Counted from the stretch's first letter, positions 8,680 through 17,976 are shown. The stretch is 64,000 nucleotides of DNA from Betaproteobacteria bacterium (GCA_021373185.1 JAJFTF010000031.1:88612-152611); one strand, 5' to 3'. Program-made: numbers and translations. The notes: generated from the sequence alone by a model not told the origin.

Positions 8680-9836
8680 CCACTGAGGATAATTCCATAT
8701 ACCGCAAGCACAACAGTTTTGTCGATTTACGTCCCCGGCATGGTGCGCTTCATGAGACAGTAATCGCACGTGTTGAGGCGTTGCGGGACGAGCCACGGCG
8801 CGGCGATGGCATGTCTGATGCCTACCGGCGTATTCTTGATTTTGCTCTGCGAGATATTCTGACATGTGAGGAAGCGCACACGCCCTGCCTGCGGTTGACC
8901 CCCAATGTCATTGAGGAAATAAACACCCTTACGGGTAATGAACTTCCCCGATATCTCGTACACCGATATCGGTATGAGATATATCCTCAGCAGGCAGAGT
9001 TGGACGACTACCCTCCCTACCTCCAGATAGAGCCAAGTTCCATCTGTAATTACCGGTGCGTGTTCTGCTTTGAAAGCGACAAAACCTTTACACGGCGCTC
9101 GGCTGGTTTTATGGGACATATGTCGCTGGACCTTTTTCAACGCATAATCGATGAAATTCACGGAAAAATTGAATTTCTATCACTAGCTTCGCGTGGTGAA
9201 CCGTTATTGTGTCCAGATATTGAAAAGATGCTTGCCTATACACGGGGAAAATTTCTCAATCTTAAGATGAATACCAATGCTTCTTTACTGGATGAGCGTA
9301 AATGCCATGCCATACTTCAGGGCGGAGTAAAAACACTGGTATTTTCAGCAGATGCGGCATCCGAGCCACTCTACAGTCAGCTCCGGGTGAGAGGAAAATT
9401 GGATAAGGTACTGGCTAATATCGAGCAATTTCAGAATATTCGTGTCACCCAGTATCCTGATGCCAATATAATTACTCGGGTATCGGGGGTCAAGATGTCC
9501 GACCAGCAAAATCTGGATGAGATGGAGAATTTATGGGGCAACCTGGTTGACCAAGTGGCATTCGTCAATTACAACCCTTGGGAAGATACTTACCATAGCC
9601 CGGTTAACGGGGTGTCGCAGCCCTGTTCAGACCTTTGGCGGCGCATGTTTGTCTGGTGGGACGGCAAGGTAAACCCTTGCGACGTGGATTATAAATCGAC
9701 ACTTGCCGTTGGCAATTTCGGCTCTGACAGTCTTGGAAGAATATGGCGCTCGGTGGAATATGATGCTTTGCGCGAAATGCATTTAACCAATAGGCGCCAG
9801 AATAAAGAGCCGTGCCGACGGTGTAGCGTGGTTTGA
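8676..9836 (+). CDS. Radical SAM/SPASM-domain protein
   Basis: A 386-residue radical SAM enzyme. The [4Fe-4S] cluster motif CNYRCVFC uses Cys124, Cys128 and Cys131 after an unusually long N-terminal stretch of about 115 residues. The C-terminus holds a SPASM-like cysteine set (QPCSDLW, NPCDVDY, and EPCRRCSVV with Cys380/383) for auxiliary clusters. Such enzymes modify peptides, or in glycan clusters act on sugar carbons. It is coupled to the cytidylyltransferase by ATGA. The substrate is unknown. The presence of a second radical SAM gene 1.6 kb downstream is notable. Confidence 0.87.
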   Translation: MTTEDNSIYRKHNSFVDLRPRHGALHETVIARVEALRDEPRRGDGMSDAYRRILDFALRDILTCEEAHTPCLRLTPNVIEEINTLTGNELPRYLVHRYRYEIYPQQAELDDYPPYLQIEPSSICNYRCVFCFESDKTFTRRSAGFMGHMSLDLFQRIIDEIHGKIEFLSLASRGEPLLCPDIEKMLAYTRGKFLNLKMNTNASLLDERKCHAILQGGVKTLVFSADAASEPLYSQLRVRGKLDKVLANIEQFQNIRVTQYPDANIITRVSGVKMSDQQNLDEMENLWGNLVDQVAFVNYNPWEDTYHSPVNGVSQPCSDLWRRMFVWWDGKVNPCDVDYKSTLAVGNFGSDSLGRIWRSVEYDALREMHLTNRRQNKEPCRRCSVV

Positions 9837-9841
9837 TTTAT

Positions 9842-10582
9842 ATGGGCCAGAAACAGAACATTCTTGTTGTGGGGGCATCGGGAGCAATCGGCTCTGCGCT
9901 TGTCCGGCAACTAGCGGATACAGATGTCTGTATCGGATTGCATTATTGTCATAATCACGAGAAGGCGGAATTACTAAAAAAGGAAATTGCGTCTGCTGGT
10001 TGCGAGGGTGTATTGCTACCGTCTCCCCTTGATTCGTGGCCAGCTTGCGTTGATTTTGCTGAGGTGGTGACTCAAAAATTTGGTACGGTACATGCTCTTG
10101 CTCTTTGCGGCGGAAAGCTTGATTGGGTGTCCTGGCCACAACTCAATGAATCAAATTGGCAGGATATACTTTTCCAACATTGTGTTGCTCCATTTACTAT
10201 TGTTCAAAAACTGGTGCCATCGATGCTTGCCGCACATGGAGGCAAAGTCGTTTATCTTAGTTCCATTTCCCCGAAATATGGCGGCTCTGTTAATACACTG
10301 CATTATGCGGCTGCGAAAGCGGCGCTCGAAACCGCTATGTATGGATTGTCACGGCAGCTTTGCAAGGATGGGATTCGGATCAATGGTGTTCGTGCTGGCT
10401 TCGTGGATTCACCTTTGCAGCGGGAGGGCAGGAGTGATGAGGATATATCCGAGCGGGTTGCCAAAATCCCACTTGGCCGACCGGGAAAGCCGGAAGAAAT
10501 TGCTTCCGCGATGGCTTATTTGTTGACGGATCAGGCCAGTTTTATTCAGGGTGAAATTATTACGGTGGCTGGTGGCGATTAA
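9842..10582 (+). CDS. Short-chain dehydrogenase/reductase
   Basis: A classical SDR of about 246 residues. The cofactor motif is VVGASGAIGSAL near the N-terminus; the catalytic set is Ser in YLSSISP and Tyr-x-x-x-Lys in HYAAAKAALE; the FabG-like end QASFIQGEIITVAGGD is complete. The ATG at 9842 is chosen; a TTG at 9833 overlapping the previous stop (TTGA) is possible and adds three residues. Likely reduces or oxidises a carbonyl on the intermediate handled by the neighbouring radical SAM enzyme and dehydrogenase; a FabG-type role is less likely in this context. Confidence 0.85.
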   Translation: MGQKQNILVVGASGAIGSALVRQLADTDVCIGLHYCHNHEKAELLKKEIASAGCEGVLLPSPLDSWPACVDFAEVVTQKFGTVHALALCGGKLDWVSWPQLNESNWQDILFQHCVAPFTIVQKLVPSMLAAHGGKVVYLSSISPKYGGSVNTLHYAAAKAALETAMYGLSRQLCKDGIRINGVRAGFVDSPLQREGRSDEDISERVAKIPLGRPGKPEEIASAMAYLLTDQASFIQGEIITVAGGD

Positions 10583-10621
10583 ATTGAGCAAGTTGAGATA
10601 TTATTCTTGGATTTTAAGAAA

Positions 10622-11452
10622 ATGAACATAAAGCAAAAGATTTTCGACCTGGTTTCGTTTCCTGTTTTGTTGATTCTTAACAGGGCAATCCGGCCATCGG
10701 TAAGATTAGTTGAAAAATTGCACCCAATTTATACCGTAATAATGGGGAAAAATATTATCAAGTATGAATGTACAAGTTTGATAACTCTTTGGCGCGCAAA
10801 AACGCTACTTACCAAGGAACCCGACACTATTGAATGGATTGATTCGTTTGGTAGCGGCGACATCTTATACGACATAGGTGCAAATGTTGGAATGTACTCA
10901 ATTTATGCGGCATCTAAGAACATTAAGGTAATCGCATTTGAGCCGGAGTCACAAAATTATGCGCAGCTCAATAGAAATATTTATCTGAATCAATTTCAAG
11001 ATCACATCATGGCACTAAACTTAGCAGTTGGAAAAAATAGTGCTATCGATTATTTGTTCTTGTCAGAATTTACGGTTGGCGGCGCAATAAATAACTTGGG
11101 AAGTTCAACAGACTATAATCATAAAGAAATGAAGTCCGTATTTAAGCAGGGAGTTATGTCATTTTCTCTGGATAACTTGATAGAGAAATATAATCTCCCT
11201 GTTCCCAGCCATTTAAAAATTGATGTTGACGGATTGGAATCGGAAATTATTTGTGGTGCGAAAAACACCTTAAATCATGCGGGGCTAAAAAGCATCTTGA
11301 TTGAGCTAAATGAAAACCTTTCAGAAGATTCTGGCGTTGTTGAGATACTGCAAAAGAATGGATTTTCTTTAAAAGGAAAGTACCATGCGCCAATGTTTGA
11401 TTTTACGGAGTATAAAGACATTTATAATTATATTTTTGTTAGATCGCATTAA
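10622..11452 (+). CDS. FkbM-family methyltransferase
   Basis: About 276 residues. The SAM-binding motif I is ILYDIGANVGMYSIYA, followed by VIAFEPESQNYAQLNRNI, the defining FkbM block, and the later HLKIDVDGLESEII block. FkbM enzymes O-methylate sugars or macrolides, so methylation of a glycan residue is likely. The ATG at 10622 is preferred over a TTG at 10607. The gene is conspicuously AT-rich, with AAA/TTA/ATA codons, compared with its neighbours, suggesting separate acquisition. A related, equally AT-rich FkbM gene lies at 30276. Confidence 0.83.
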   Translation: MNIKQKIFDLVSFPVLLILNRAIRPSVRLVEKLHPIYTVIMGKNIIKYECTSLITLWRAKTLLTKEPDTIEWIDSFGSGDILYDIGANVGMYSIYAASKNIKVIAFEPESQNYAQLNRNIYLNQFQDHIMALNLAVGKNSAIDYLFLSEFTVGGAINNLGSSTDYNHKEMKSVFKQGVMSFSLDNLIEKYNLPVPSHLKIDVDGLESEIICGAKNTLNHAGLKSILIELNENLSEDSGVVEILQKNGFSLKGKYHAPMFDFTEYKDIYNYIFVRSH

Positions 11453-11455
11453 TTA

Positions 11456-12994
11456 ATGCGCATCCTTCTTTTCTACCCGAACCTTTACGGCATGAATACC
11501 TTGCCGCCAGCAATGGGATTGTTCACAGCCATCCTGCGGCAGCGCGGCCATGAGGTGGAACTTTTTGATACGACGATCTATGAAAATTTGTCCGCAGTTG
11601 ATGCGGATAAGCAAAAATCCGAAAACCTTAACGCCCGCCCTTTTGACGATACGCTTCTCAAACAACATGCGCGAACCACCAATGCAGTAGAGGATTTTAA
11701 AGGAGTAATTACCCGCTTTTCGCCGCATGTCATTGCGATGTCATGCACCGAGGATATGTATCCGTTGGGGGTGGATCTGCTGAAGACATTGGGGGCAAAT
11801 AGGCCGCCTGTGATAGTAGGCGGCGTTTTTCCTACCTTTGCTCCTGAGCTGGCGGTGCAACTTTCCGGTGGAACTATAGATTATGTGTTGTGTGGCGAGG
11901 GTGAGGAAACATTGCCTGATCTGTGTGAGCGACTGGGAAAGAGCGCGGATGTTTCTTCGATCAACGGGCTATACGCCATCATCGCCGGGAAGGAGATCAA
12001 GAACCCTTTGCCGCGCCCGGTAAATGTGGGCAGTCTGCCACTACCGGATTTCAGTTTGTTCGATGAGAGCCGTTTCTATCGGCCAATGCAGGGAAAGTTG
12101 CGTCGCATGATACCTGTGCAGACTATCCGCGGTTGTCCATACACCTGTGGATATTGCAATTCTCCTTCACAGATAGAAATATATAAATCGGAAAACAGTC
12201 GATTTTTTCGTTCTCAGAAAATTGAACTGGTGCGGCTCGAAATCGAACATGCAGTAAAGGCTTACCAGGCAGATTCCATCTATTTTTGGGCGGATACGTT
12301 TCTTGCTTGGAACGCTAGGGAATTTGACGAATTTTGTGAAATGTATGCGGACTACAAGTTGCCATTCTGGATACAGACTCGCCCTGAAACTGTGACAGAG
12401 TATAAGTTTAAAAAATTGGCGGATATCGGTTTGCTTCGTGTGGCTTTTGGCGTGGAGCATGGCAATGAAGAGTTTCGCCAGCGATTGCTTGGGCGCAAAG
12501 TTAAAAATGATGTGATGATCAGTCAACTTGACTTGGTAAATTCGCTGGGAATACCAATTAGTGTTAACAATATCATTGGTTTTCCGACAGAGACGCGAGA
12601 GTTGGCGTTTGATACCATAGAATTAAATCGTCATTTCAAGTCTGACGGAGTAAATGCATATAGTTACACGCCATTTCACGGGACACCGCTACGTAAGTTG
12701 TCAGAAGAATTGGGGTATGTAAATAAAGGAGAGCTGGCTCGTTGCATTTCTCAACCCACGATGATTTCCATGCCACATTTTACCAAAGAGGAAATTGAGG
12801 GGGTGCGGCGCTGCTTTGTGCTTTATGTAAAAATGCCGAAAGAACGCTGGCCAGAAATACGGAAAGCGGAAGCCCTAACGCCGAAGGGCGACCAGATATT
12901 TCGCAAACTTAAAGATGAATGTTTGGAAAAATATATGCATTACGGCGACTATGTAAAAGAAGATGATATTGAAAAAGTGGAATTTGCGAAATAA
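11456..12994 (+). CDS. B12-binding-domain radical SAM protein
   Basis: A 512-residue class-B-type radical SAM protein. The N-terminal ~170 residues look like a cobalamin-binding Rossmann domain (GGVFPTFAPELA near residue 122, CGEGEETLPDL near 146). The radical SAM cluster motif CPYTCGYC uses Cys227, Cys231 and Cys234. Such enzymes perform methylations of unactivated carbons or other radical steps using cobalamin. It starts four bases after the FkbM stop. Substrate unknown; the setting suggests the CMP-activated sugar or its glycan. Cobalamin uptake genes 30 kb downstream could supply the cofactor. Confidence 0.87.
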   Translation: MRILLFYPNLYGMNTLPPAMGLFTAILRQRGHEVELFDTTIYENLSAVDADKQKSENLNARPFDDTLLKQHARTTNAVEDFKGVITRFSPHVIAMSCTEDMYPLGVDLLKTLGANRPPVIVGGVFPTFAPELAVQLSGGTIDYVLCGEGEETLPDLCERLGKSADVSSINGLYAIIAGKEIKNPLPRPVNVGSLPLPDFSLFDESRFYRPMQGKLRRMIPVQTIRGCPYTCGYCNSPSQIEIYKSENSRFFRSQKIELVRLEIEHAVKAYQADSIYFWADTFLAWNAREFDEFCEMYADYKLPFWIQTRPETVTEYKFKKLADIGLLRVAFGVEHGNEEFRQRLLGRKVKNDVMISQLDLVNSLGIPISVNNIIGFPTETRELAFDTIELNRHFKSDGVNAYSYTPFHGTPLRKLSEELGYVNKGELARCISQPTMISMPHFTKEEIEGVRRCFVLYVKMPKERWPEIRKAEALTPKGDQIFRKLKDECLEKYMHYGDYVKEDDIEKVEFAK

Positions 12995-12997
12995 ATC

Positions 12998-13927
12998 ATG
13001 ACAGCAATGGTCATTGTGTTCGGTGGAAGTGGTTTCCTGGGAAGTCATGTGGCGGATGCCTTGTCCGATGCGGGCTATCGCGTAAAAATTTTTGATCGGG
13101 AACGCTCTCCCTACGTGCGCCCGGATCAAGAAATGATTATTGGCGACATCATGAACCTGGATGATGTTGTCAGCGCTTCCAGCGATTGTAAATATGTTTA
13201 CAATTTTGCAGGGATTGCTGATATCAACGATGCCAAGAACCGTCCGGTGGATACGGCCAGAATCAATGTGCTTGGCAATGTGCACGTTCTGGAAGGCGCT
13301 CGCATCAATCAAGCTGAGCGGTTTGTCTTTGCCAGTAGCCTGTATGTATATTCTGAATCAGGTTCCTTTTACCGCGCCAGCAAGCAGGCTGCGGAGCGTT
13401 TTGTGGAAAGTTACCATGAAAGATATGATTTGCCATATACCATCCTTCGTTATGGGTCTCTCTATGGCCGTCGAGCTGATGGGCGTAATGGCATTTACCG
13501 GTTAATCCGGGACGCTTTGGAAAAGAAAGAGATTACTTATTTGGGAAGCAAGGCGGCAATGCGTGAATACATTCATGCCCTTGATGCTGCAAAGCTGAGC
13601 GTACAAATCCTCGGGGCAGAATATGCAAACCGTCATATTGTGTTATCCGGGCAGGAACGTATGTCGGTGGAAAATTTTATGCGTATGATCAGCGAAATGA
13701 TCCCTGGCGGTGTGAAGTTGAGTTTTCAGGGTAAGGTTGATGACGGGCATTACATCATGACTCCTTATGGCTTTCATCCCAAGGTAGGGCACAAGCTGGT
13801 ATCGAATGATTACGTGGATTTGGGACAAGGCTTGCTGGATTGCATGGCCGAAATACATGAGCAGATGCATAAAAGTGAACATGCAGACGGAGACTGGCTT
13901 GTGGCTGACAATGAGGCTAAAAGTTGA
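12998..13927 (+). CDS. NAD-dependent epimerase/dehydratase (extended SDR)
   Basis: A 309-residue extended SDR. The NAD motif is VFGGSGFLGSHVA near the start; the active site has Ser in FASSLYVYSES and Tyr-x-x-x-Lys in FYRASKQAAERF; ILRYGSLYGRRADGRNGIYR is the substrate-domain block. It acts on nucleotide sugars or related compounds at C4 or C3. It follows the B12 radical SAM gene by three bases and its TGA overlaps the TTG start of the HAD gene. Product stereochemistry cannot be predicted. Confidence 0.85.
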   Translation: MTAMVIVFGGSGFLGSHVADALSDAGYRVKIFDRERSPYVRPDQEMIIGDIMNLDDVVSASSDCKYVYNFAGIADINDAKNRPVDTARINVLGNVHVLEGARINQAERFVFASSLYVYSESGSFYRASKQAAERFVESYHERYDLPYTILRYGSLYGRRADGRNGIYRLIRDALEKKEITYLGSKAAMREYIHALDAAKLSVQILGAEYANRHIVLSGQERMSVENFMRMISEMIPGGVKLSFQGKVDDGHYIMTPYGFHPKVGHKLVSNDYVDLGQGLLDCMAEIHEQMHKSEHADGDWLVADNEAKS

Positions 13928-14568
13928 TCAGGTTTGATGCGATTGTTTTTGACTTTGATGGTGTTCTGGTCGAGTCAGTTAATGTAAAAACCCAAGCTTT
14001 TGCTGCGCTGTACTCTGGTTACGGCGACTTTATTGTGGAGCAGGTTGTTGCGTTTCATTTGGCAAATGGCGGGCTGTCACGTTTCGAAAAATTCCGTTAT
14101 TTTCATAATAAATTGCTTGGGCTTCCTCTCTCTCTTGAGGAAGAAAATAGGTTGGCAGCCGATTTTAATGCGCGTGTCGAAGCTGCGGTGATCGCCGCTC
14201 CTTGGGTAGACGGGGCTGAGGAATTTCTAGCTAAATATTATACAAACATTCCTTTATTTGTGGCTTCCGGTACACCGGAAGAAGAATTGAAACGTATTTT
14301 GGAAAAACGGCATATCTCGCATTATTTCCGTGCGGTCTTTGGCTCACCCGCAAAGAAAGGTGCGATTCTGCGCGGCATTCTGGAAAATGGTGGTTACCGA
14401 CCGGAAAAAATGCTGATGATTGGAGATTCTCTGCTGGATATGGAAGGTGCTAAGGAGGCGGGCGCTTGCTTTCTGGGGAGATTGGCACAGCCAGATAATG
14501 GGTTTCCGCCAGATGTGCCAACATTGCCCGATATGATTGGGTTGCAGAAATTTGTCCATGAGAATTAA
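13924..14568 (+). CDS. HAD-superfamily hydrolase (beta-phosphoglucomutase/phosphatase-like)
   Basis: A 214-residue HAD subfamily IA protein. Motif I DFDGVLVES provides the nucleophile Asp and acid/base Asp, motif II is FVASGTPEEEL, the lysine is in GSPAKKGAIL, and motif IV is MIGDSLLDMEGA. It likely removes a phosphate from a sugar-acid phosphate before cytidylyl activation, as KdsC- or NeuA-associated phosphatases do. The start is TTG overlapping the previous stop (TTGA), with a GAGG upstream. A phosphomutase role is possible. Coupled to the preceding SDR. Confidence 0.85.
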   Translation: MIRFDAIVFDFDGVLVESVNVKTQAFAALYSGYGDFIVEQVVAFHLANGGLSRFEKFRYFHNKLLGLPLSLEEENRLAADFNARVEAAVIAAPWVDGAEEFLAKYYTNIPLFVASGTPEEELKRILEKRHISHYFRAVFGSPAKKGAILRGILENGGYRPEKMLMIGDSLLDMEGAKEAGACFLGRLAQPDNGFPPDVPTLPDMIGLQKFVHEN

Positions 14569-16375
14569 CATTACAACACCCGAGTGTGTGGGTAAGTTGG
14601 AAGTGATGAAATGTGGCTGGATTTATGCGGACGATAATCTGGAAGTATTCCGCCTGACAATGGATGTCTTGGGGAAATCTCATCTCTTGGTATCGGCCGA
14701 AACTTTTCAGCGATGTGCCCTAGACCTTCAAGCGCCGTTTGTACGCTGGGTGGACGAATGTATGAGTACAGTTTCCCGCCGTTATTGGCTTGCAACACCC
14801 TTAAGTAAAAATCCTTTCGAAAGCCATTTGTTCTTGCACTTGGTCTGGTTGTTTTTGGTAGGCCAAATTGCCAAGCAGGGAAAGAATGAAATCATTGTCG
14901 TGACAAGGTCGCACGGGCTGGCTATAGCTTTGGGCGAGTTGTGTCTTATCCATAGCTGGGAGTGTAAACGTTATGGTAAAACTGGTTCGATATTTTCTCA
15001 TTGGCGCCATAATTTAATTGCGCTGACAAAATGGCTTGGCAAACTACTGCTGCTAGTTTACAGGGTGGCTGTGGCAAAATTTATTTTCACGAAAGAGTAT
15101 GTGGCGACAAAAATGGCCACAACAGAACTGTTGCTCGAAACCTATATTCTTGAGGGCGATTTGGGTGAGGATAACAGATGTAAAGACCGTTATTTCCCCG
15201 GGTTAATGGCGTATTACCAAGCTCAGGGGATCAAGGCAGGTTATTTTCCACATCTTTACCATATTTCTTTCATGCATATTTGGAAAACTTATTCTGCCAT
15301 GAAGCAAAATGAGGTTGTTTTTGTGCCGTTTGAGGTTTTTATTACTTTCCGTGACATGGCGCTAGCAGCTTGGACTAGTATGCGTTTTGGCCTGTCATTT
15401 CGCCTGCAAACGCCACTGTTATTTCAAGGTGCACCGGTGAGTTCGCTGGTTCGGGCTGAATGCTTTACATCTGGGTTGCGTGGAGTTGTGCCTTTTATTC
15501 TTGCATGCGCGCCACGCCGTATGGCGGAGGTGGGGGTGAGGCCAAAATGGTTTATTGATTGGTTCGAGAACCAGACCCTTGATAAGGGTGTTGTTATGGG
15601 TTTCAAGGAAGGTTTGCCCGAATGCCACACGATTGCGGTACGACAATATGTGCCTTTGAGCAATTTTCTCTCATTGCTTTCTTCATCTGGAGAGGTCAAG
15701 GCTGGTGTCGCTCCAACTGAGAACTGGGTTTGTGGAGATGCGCTTAAGCCGATACTTTCCCGTTTTGATATGGTAGGCAAATACTCCGTGGTGCCCGCGT
15801 TGCGATATTCCTATATTCATCAATCCGCTCCAGCTACTATGGTGGGCGATGTGCTGTTGGTGTTGTTGACACATTCTATGGAAGAGTCGATGGCTATTCT
15901 AGATTGTGTAACGCCGCTTTGTCGAGAGAAGGGAATAGGTGTTTCCCGTTTAATTATTAAAACCCATCCGGCGATGAACTTTATGCAGTTCCGGCAAAAG
16001 GCGGAACTGCGGTTTCCTTCCTTGAGAATGAATGGTATTGAATGGGCAGATGTCAAAATTGACGAGCTTTTTCCTCTTGCAAAAGTGGTTGTAACCTCTG
16101 GTTCCAGTTCAGCGGTAGAAGCGATATGTCGTGGAATACCAGTAGTTCTAGTTGGGCGCCATGCGGGGTTGAATTTTAATCCGCTGGAGGAAGTTGATTC
16201 GAGAATGTGGATCATTGTGTACACCCCGAGCGATCTCAGAAAAGCAATCGTCCATCGGTATTGCGAAGAACGGCTGTCAATCACAGAACGTTTTGCCATC
16301 GCCGAAAATACGCGGAAAGCTTTTTTCATGGGGTCAGGAAACGATGAGATGCGCCGTTTTTTGCCAACAAAATAA
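14558..16375 (+). CDS. Uncharacterised large protein, possible GT-B-like glycosyltransferase
   Basis: About 605 residues; I do not recognise a named family. The last third has features of a GT-B nucleotide-sugar half: LIIKTHPAMNF, then VVVTSGSSSAVEAICRGIPVVLV, similar in layout to capsule/CDP-glycerol-type transferases and to the LIC12162-like protein earlier in the cluster. A hydrophobic helix near residues 90-110 and another near 150-180 suggest membrane contact. Start: ATG at 14558 overlapping the HAD stop; an ATG at 14537 would add seven residues. Its place at the end of the radical SAM group makes it the candidate transferase for that module's product. Confidence 0.55.
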   Translation: MRINITTPECVGKLEVMKCGWIYADDNLEVFRLTMDVLGKSHLLVSAETFQRCALDLQAPFVRWVDECMSTVSRRYWLATPLSKNPFESHLFLHLVWLFLVGQIAKQGKNEIIVVTRSHGLAIALGELCLIHSWECKRYGKTGSIFSHWRHNLIALTKWLGKLLLLVYRVAVAKFIFTKEYVATKMATTELLLETYILEGDLGEDNRCKDRYFPGLMAYYQAQGIKAGYFPHLYHISFMHIWKTYSAMKQNEVVFVPFEVFITFRDMALAAWTSMRFGLSFRLQTPLLFQGAPVSSLVRAECFTSGLRGVVPFILACAPRRMAEVGVRPKWFIDWFENQTLDKGVVMGFKEGLPECHTIAVRQYVPLSNFLSLLSSSGEVKAGVAPTENWVCGDALKPILSRFDMVGKYSVVPALRYSYIHQSAPATMVGDVLLVLLTHSMEESMAILDCVTPLCREKGIGVSRLIIKTHPAMNFMQFRQKAELRFPSLRMNGIEWADVKIDELFPLAKVVVTSGSSSAVEAICRGIPVVLVGRHAGLNFNPLEEVDSRMWIIVYTPSDLRKAIVHRYCEERLSITERFAIAENTRKAFFMGSGNDEMRRFLPTK

Positions 16376-16459
16376 AAACGGAGAGGCTTACTATAAAGTC
16401 TTGCTCTCTGGGCGGAGAGTTGGCTGGCAAAGGGTTTGGAATTTTTAGGACATTATTTG

Positions 16460-17557
16460 ATGGCATTCCAGAATGCATTTTATGGTAAGACCGTTCTTAT
16501 TACCGGCCACACCGGCTTCAAAGGCGCATGGCTCACCGCATGGCTCAAACAACTTGGTGCCAAAGTAACGGGCATTGCCCTAGATCCACCCACCGACCCA
16601 TCTCATTTTGCTGTTACGCAACTGGCAAATGGCATGGTCGATCTTCGTATCGACATTCGGGATCGGATGGCTTTAGAGGGGGCATTTGTTTCTGCTCAAC
16701 CCGATTTCGTGTTCCACCTCGCTGCACAGGCATTAGTGCGACGTTCGTATGATGAACCCATTGAAACTTGGCAGACCAATGTGCTGGGTACCCTGCACGT
16801 GCTTGAAGCCTTGCGCAAACTGGACAAACCCTGTGCGGCAGTGATCATCACCAGTGACAAATGTTATGATAATGTGGAGTGGGTTTGGGGTTACCGTGAG
16901 ACTGATGCTATGGGTGGTCCCGATCCATATAGCGCATCCAAAGGCGCGGCGGAGTTGGCCATTCGCTCTCATATCAAGTCGTATTTCCCCAAAGCAACGA
17001 GCAAGGTACGTATTGCTTCGGCACGGGCGGGAAATGTGATCGGCGGGGGTGATTGGGCGGCAGACCGTATCGTGCCAGATTGCGTGAAGGCGTGGTCAAT
17101 CAATAATGCTGTAGAACTGCGCAATCCGTACTCCACCCGGCCTTGGCAGCATGTACTTGAGCCGCTGAGCGGCTATCTGAGTCTTGCCATTGCCTTGTCG
17201 CAGCGTTCTGAATTACATGGCGAGCCGTTTAATTTCGGGCCGCCTGCGCAACAAGATCACAGCGTTCTAGAGTTGGTACAGCAGATGGCTCTGCATTGGG
17301 ACAAGGTGCGTTGGCAGGATGTGTCACAGTCGACAGCAGGACCATACGAGTCCGGTTTGCTCAAACTCAACTGCGACAAGGCGCTATACTATTTGCGTTG
17401 GCACGCAGTGATGGGCTTTAAAGATACCGTGCGTATGACCGCAGAATGGTATCGTGCATATTATCAACAGCCAACGCAGATTGCGGCTACAACTCAATCA
17501 CAAATTGAGGCATATATGGTGTTTGCTAAGCAACAAGGATTGGTGTGGGCAGAATAA
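16460..17557 (+). CDS. rfbG: CDP-glucose 4,6-dehydratase
   Basis: About 365 residues. The NAD motif is TVLITGHTGFKGAWL; the dehydratase active site has Thr-Ser-Asp-Lys in IITSDKCYDN and Tyr-x-x-x-Lys in DPYSASKGAAEL; RAGNVIGGGDWAADRIVPD is the RfbG-specific block. It converts CDP-D-glucose to CDP-4-keto-6-deoxyglucose. The ATG at 16460 is chosen, with TAGGA at 16446-16450; a TTG at 16436 is less likely. It begins the CDP-sugar operon, after 84 non-coding bases, and overlaps the next gene by 13 bases. Confidence 0.94.
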   Translation: MAFQNAFYGKTVLITGHTGFKGAWLTAWLKQLGAKVTGIALDPPTDPSHFAVTQLANGMVDLRIDIRDRMALEGAFVSAQPDFVFHLAAQALVRRSYDEPIETWQTNVLGTLHVLEALRKLDKPCAAVIITSDKCYDNVEWVWGYRETDAMGGPDPYSASKGAAELAIRSHIKSYFPKATSKVRIASARAGNVIGGGDWAADRIVPDCVKAWSINNAVELRNPYSTRPWQHVLEPLSGYLSLAIALSQRSELHGEPFNFGPPAQQDHSVLELVQQMALHWDKVRWQDVSQSTAGPYESGLLKLNCDKALYYLRWHAVMGFKDTVRMTAEWYRAYYQQPTQIAATTQSQIEAYMVFAKQQGLVWAE

Positions 17558-17973
17558 GTTTAAACGATATTTTGATTACGCCGCTAGAGCGTATCGCGAC
17601 AACGGGTGGGAATGTGTTGCACGCCATGAAGCAGACTGATGCGGGCTATGCTGGTTTTGGCGAGGCCTATTTTTCCTGGGTGGCTGTCGGTGCGGTCAAG
17701 GCTTGGAAGCGTCACACACGGATGACGATGAATGTCGTCGTACCCGTAGGGAAGGTGCAGTTTGTGTTCTGTTTGGATGGCGCCGATGAATTTCGAGTTG
17801 AGGAGATTGGTGTTTGTCGTTACGTACGTCTATCCGTGCCGCCAGGCGTCTGGTTCGGCTTCCAAGGGTTGGCCGCGCCTCAAAGTCTGGTGTTGAACGT
17901 CGCCAACATCCCCCATGATCCCAATGAGGTTGAGCGTCTTGCGCTATCAGAAATTAAATATGGTTGGGGCTAG
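17545..17973 (+). CDS. dTDP-4-dehydrorhamnose 3,5-epimerase-like cupin
   Basis: A 142-residue cupin related to RmlC. KAWKRHTRMTMNVV aligns with the RmlC segment holding the active-site His, and VRLSVPPGVWFGFQGL with its substrate-loop block. It is shorter than RmlC. Placed between rfbG and rfbF, it probably epimerises C3 and/or C5 of CDP-4-keto-6-deoxyglucose. Starts with GTG inside the end of rfbG, with AAGGA just upstream; no ATG gives a complete domain. The product stereochemistry is inferred only. Confidence 0.78.
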   Translation: MGRISLNDILITPLERIATTGGNVLHAMKQTDAGYAGFGEAYFSWVAVGAVKAWKRHTRMTMNVVVPVGKVQFVFCLDGADEFRVEEIGVCRYVRLSVPPGVWFGFQGLAAPQSLVLNVANIPHDPNEVERLALSEIKYGWG

Positions 17974-17976
17974 GCT

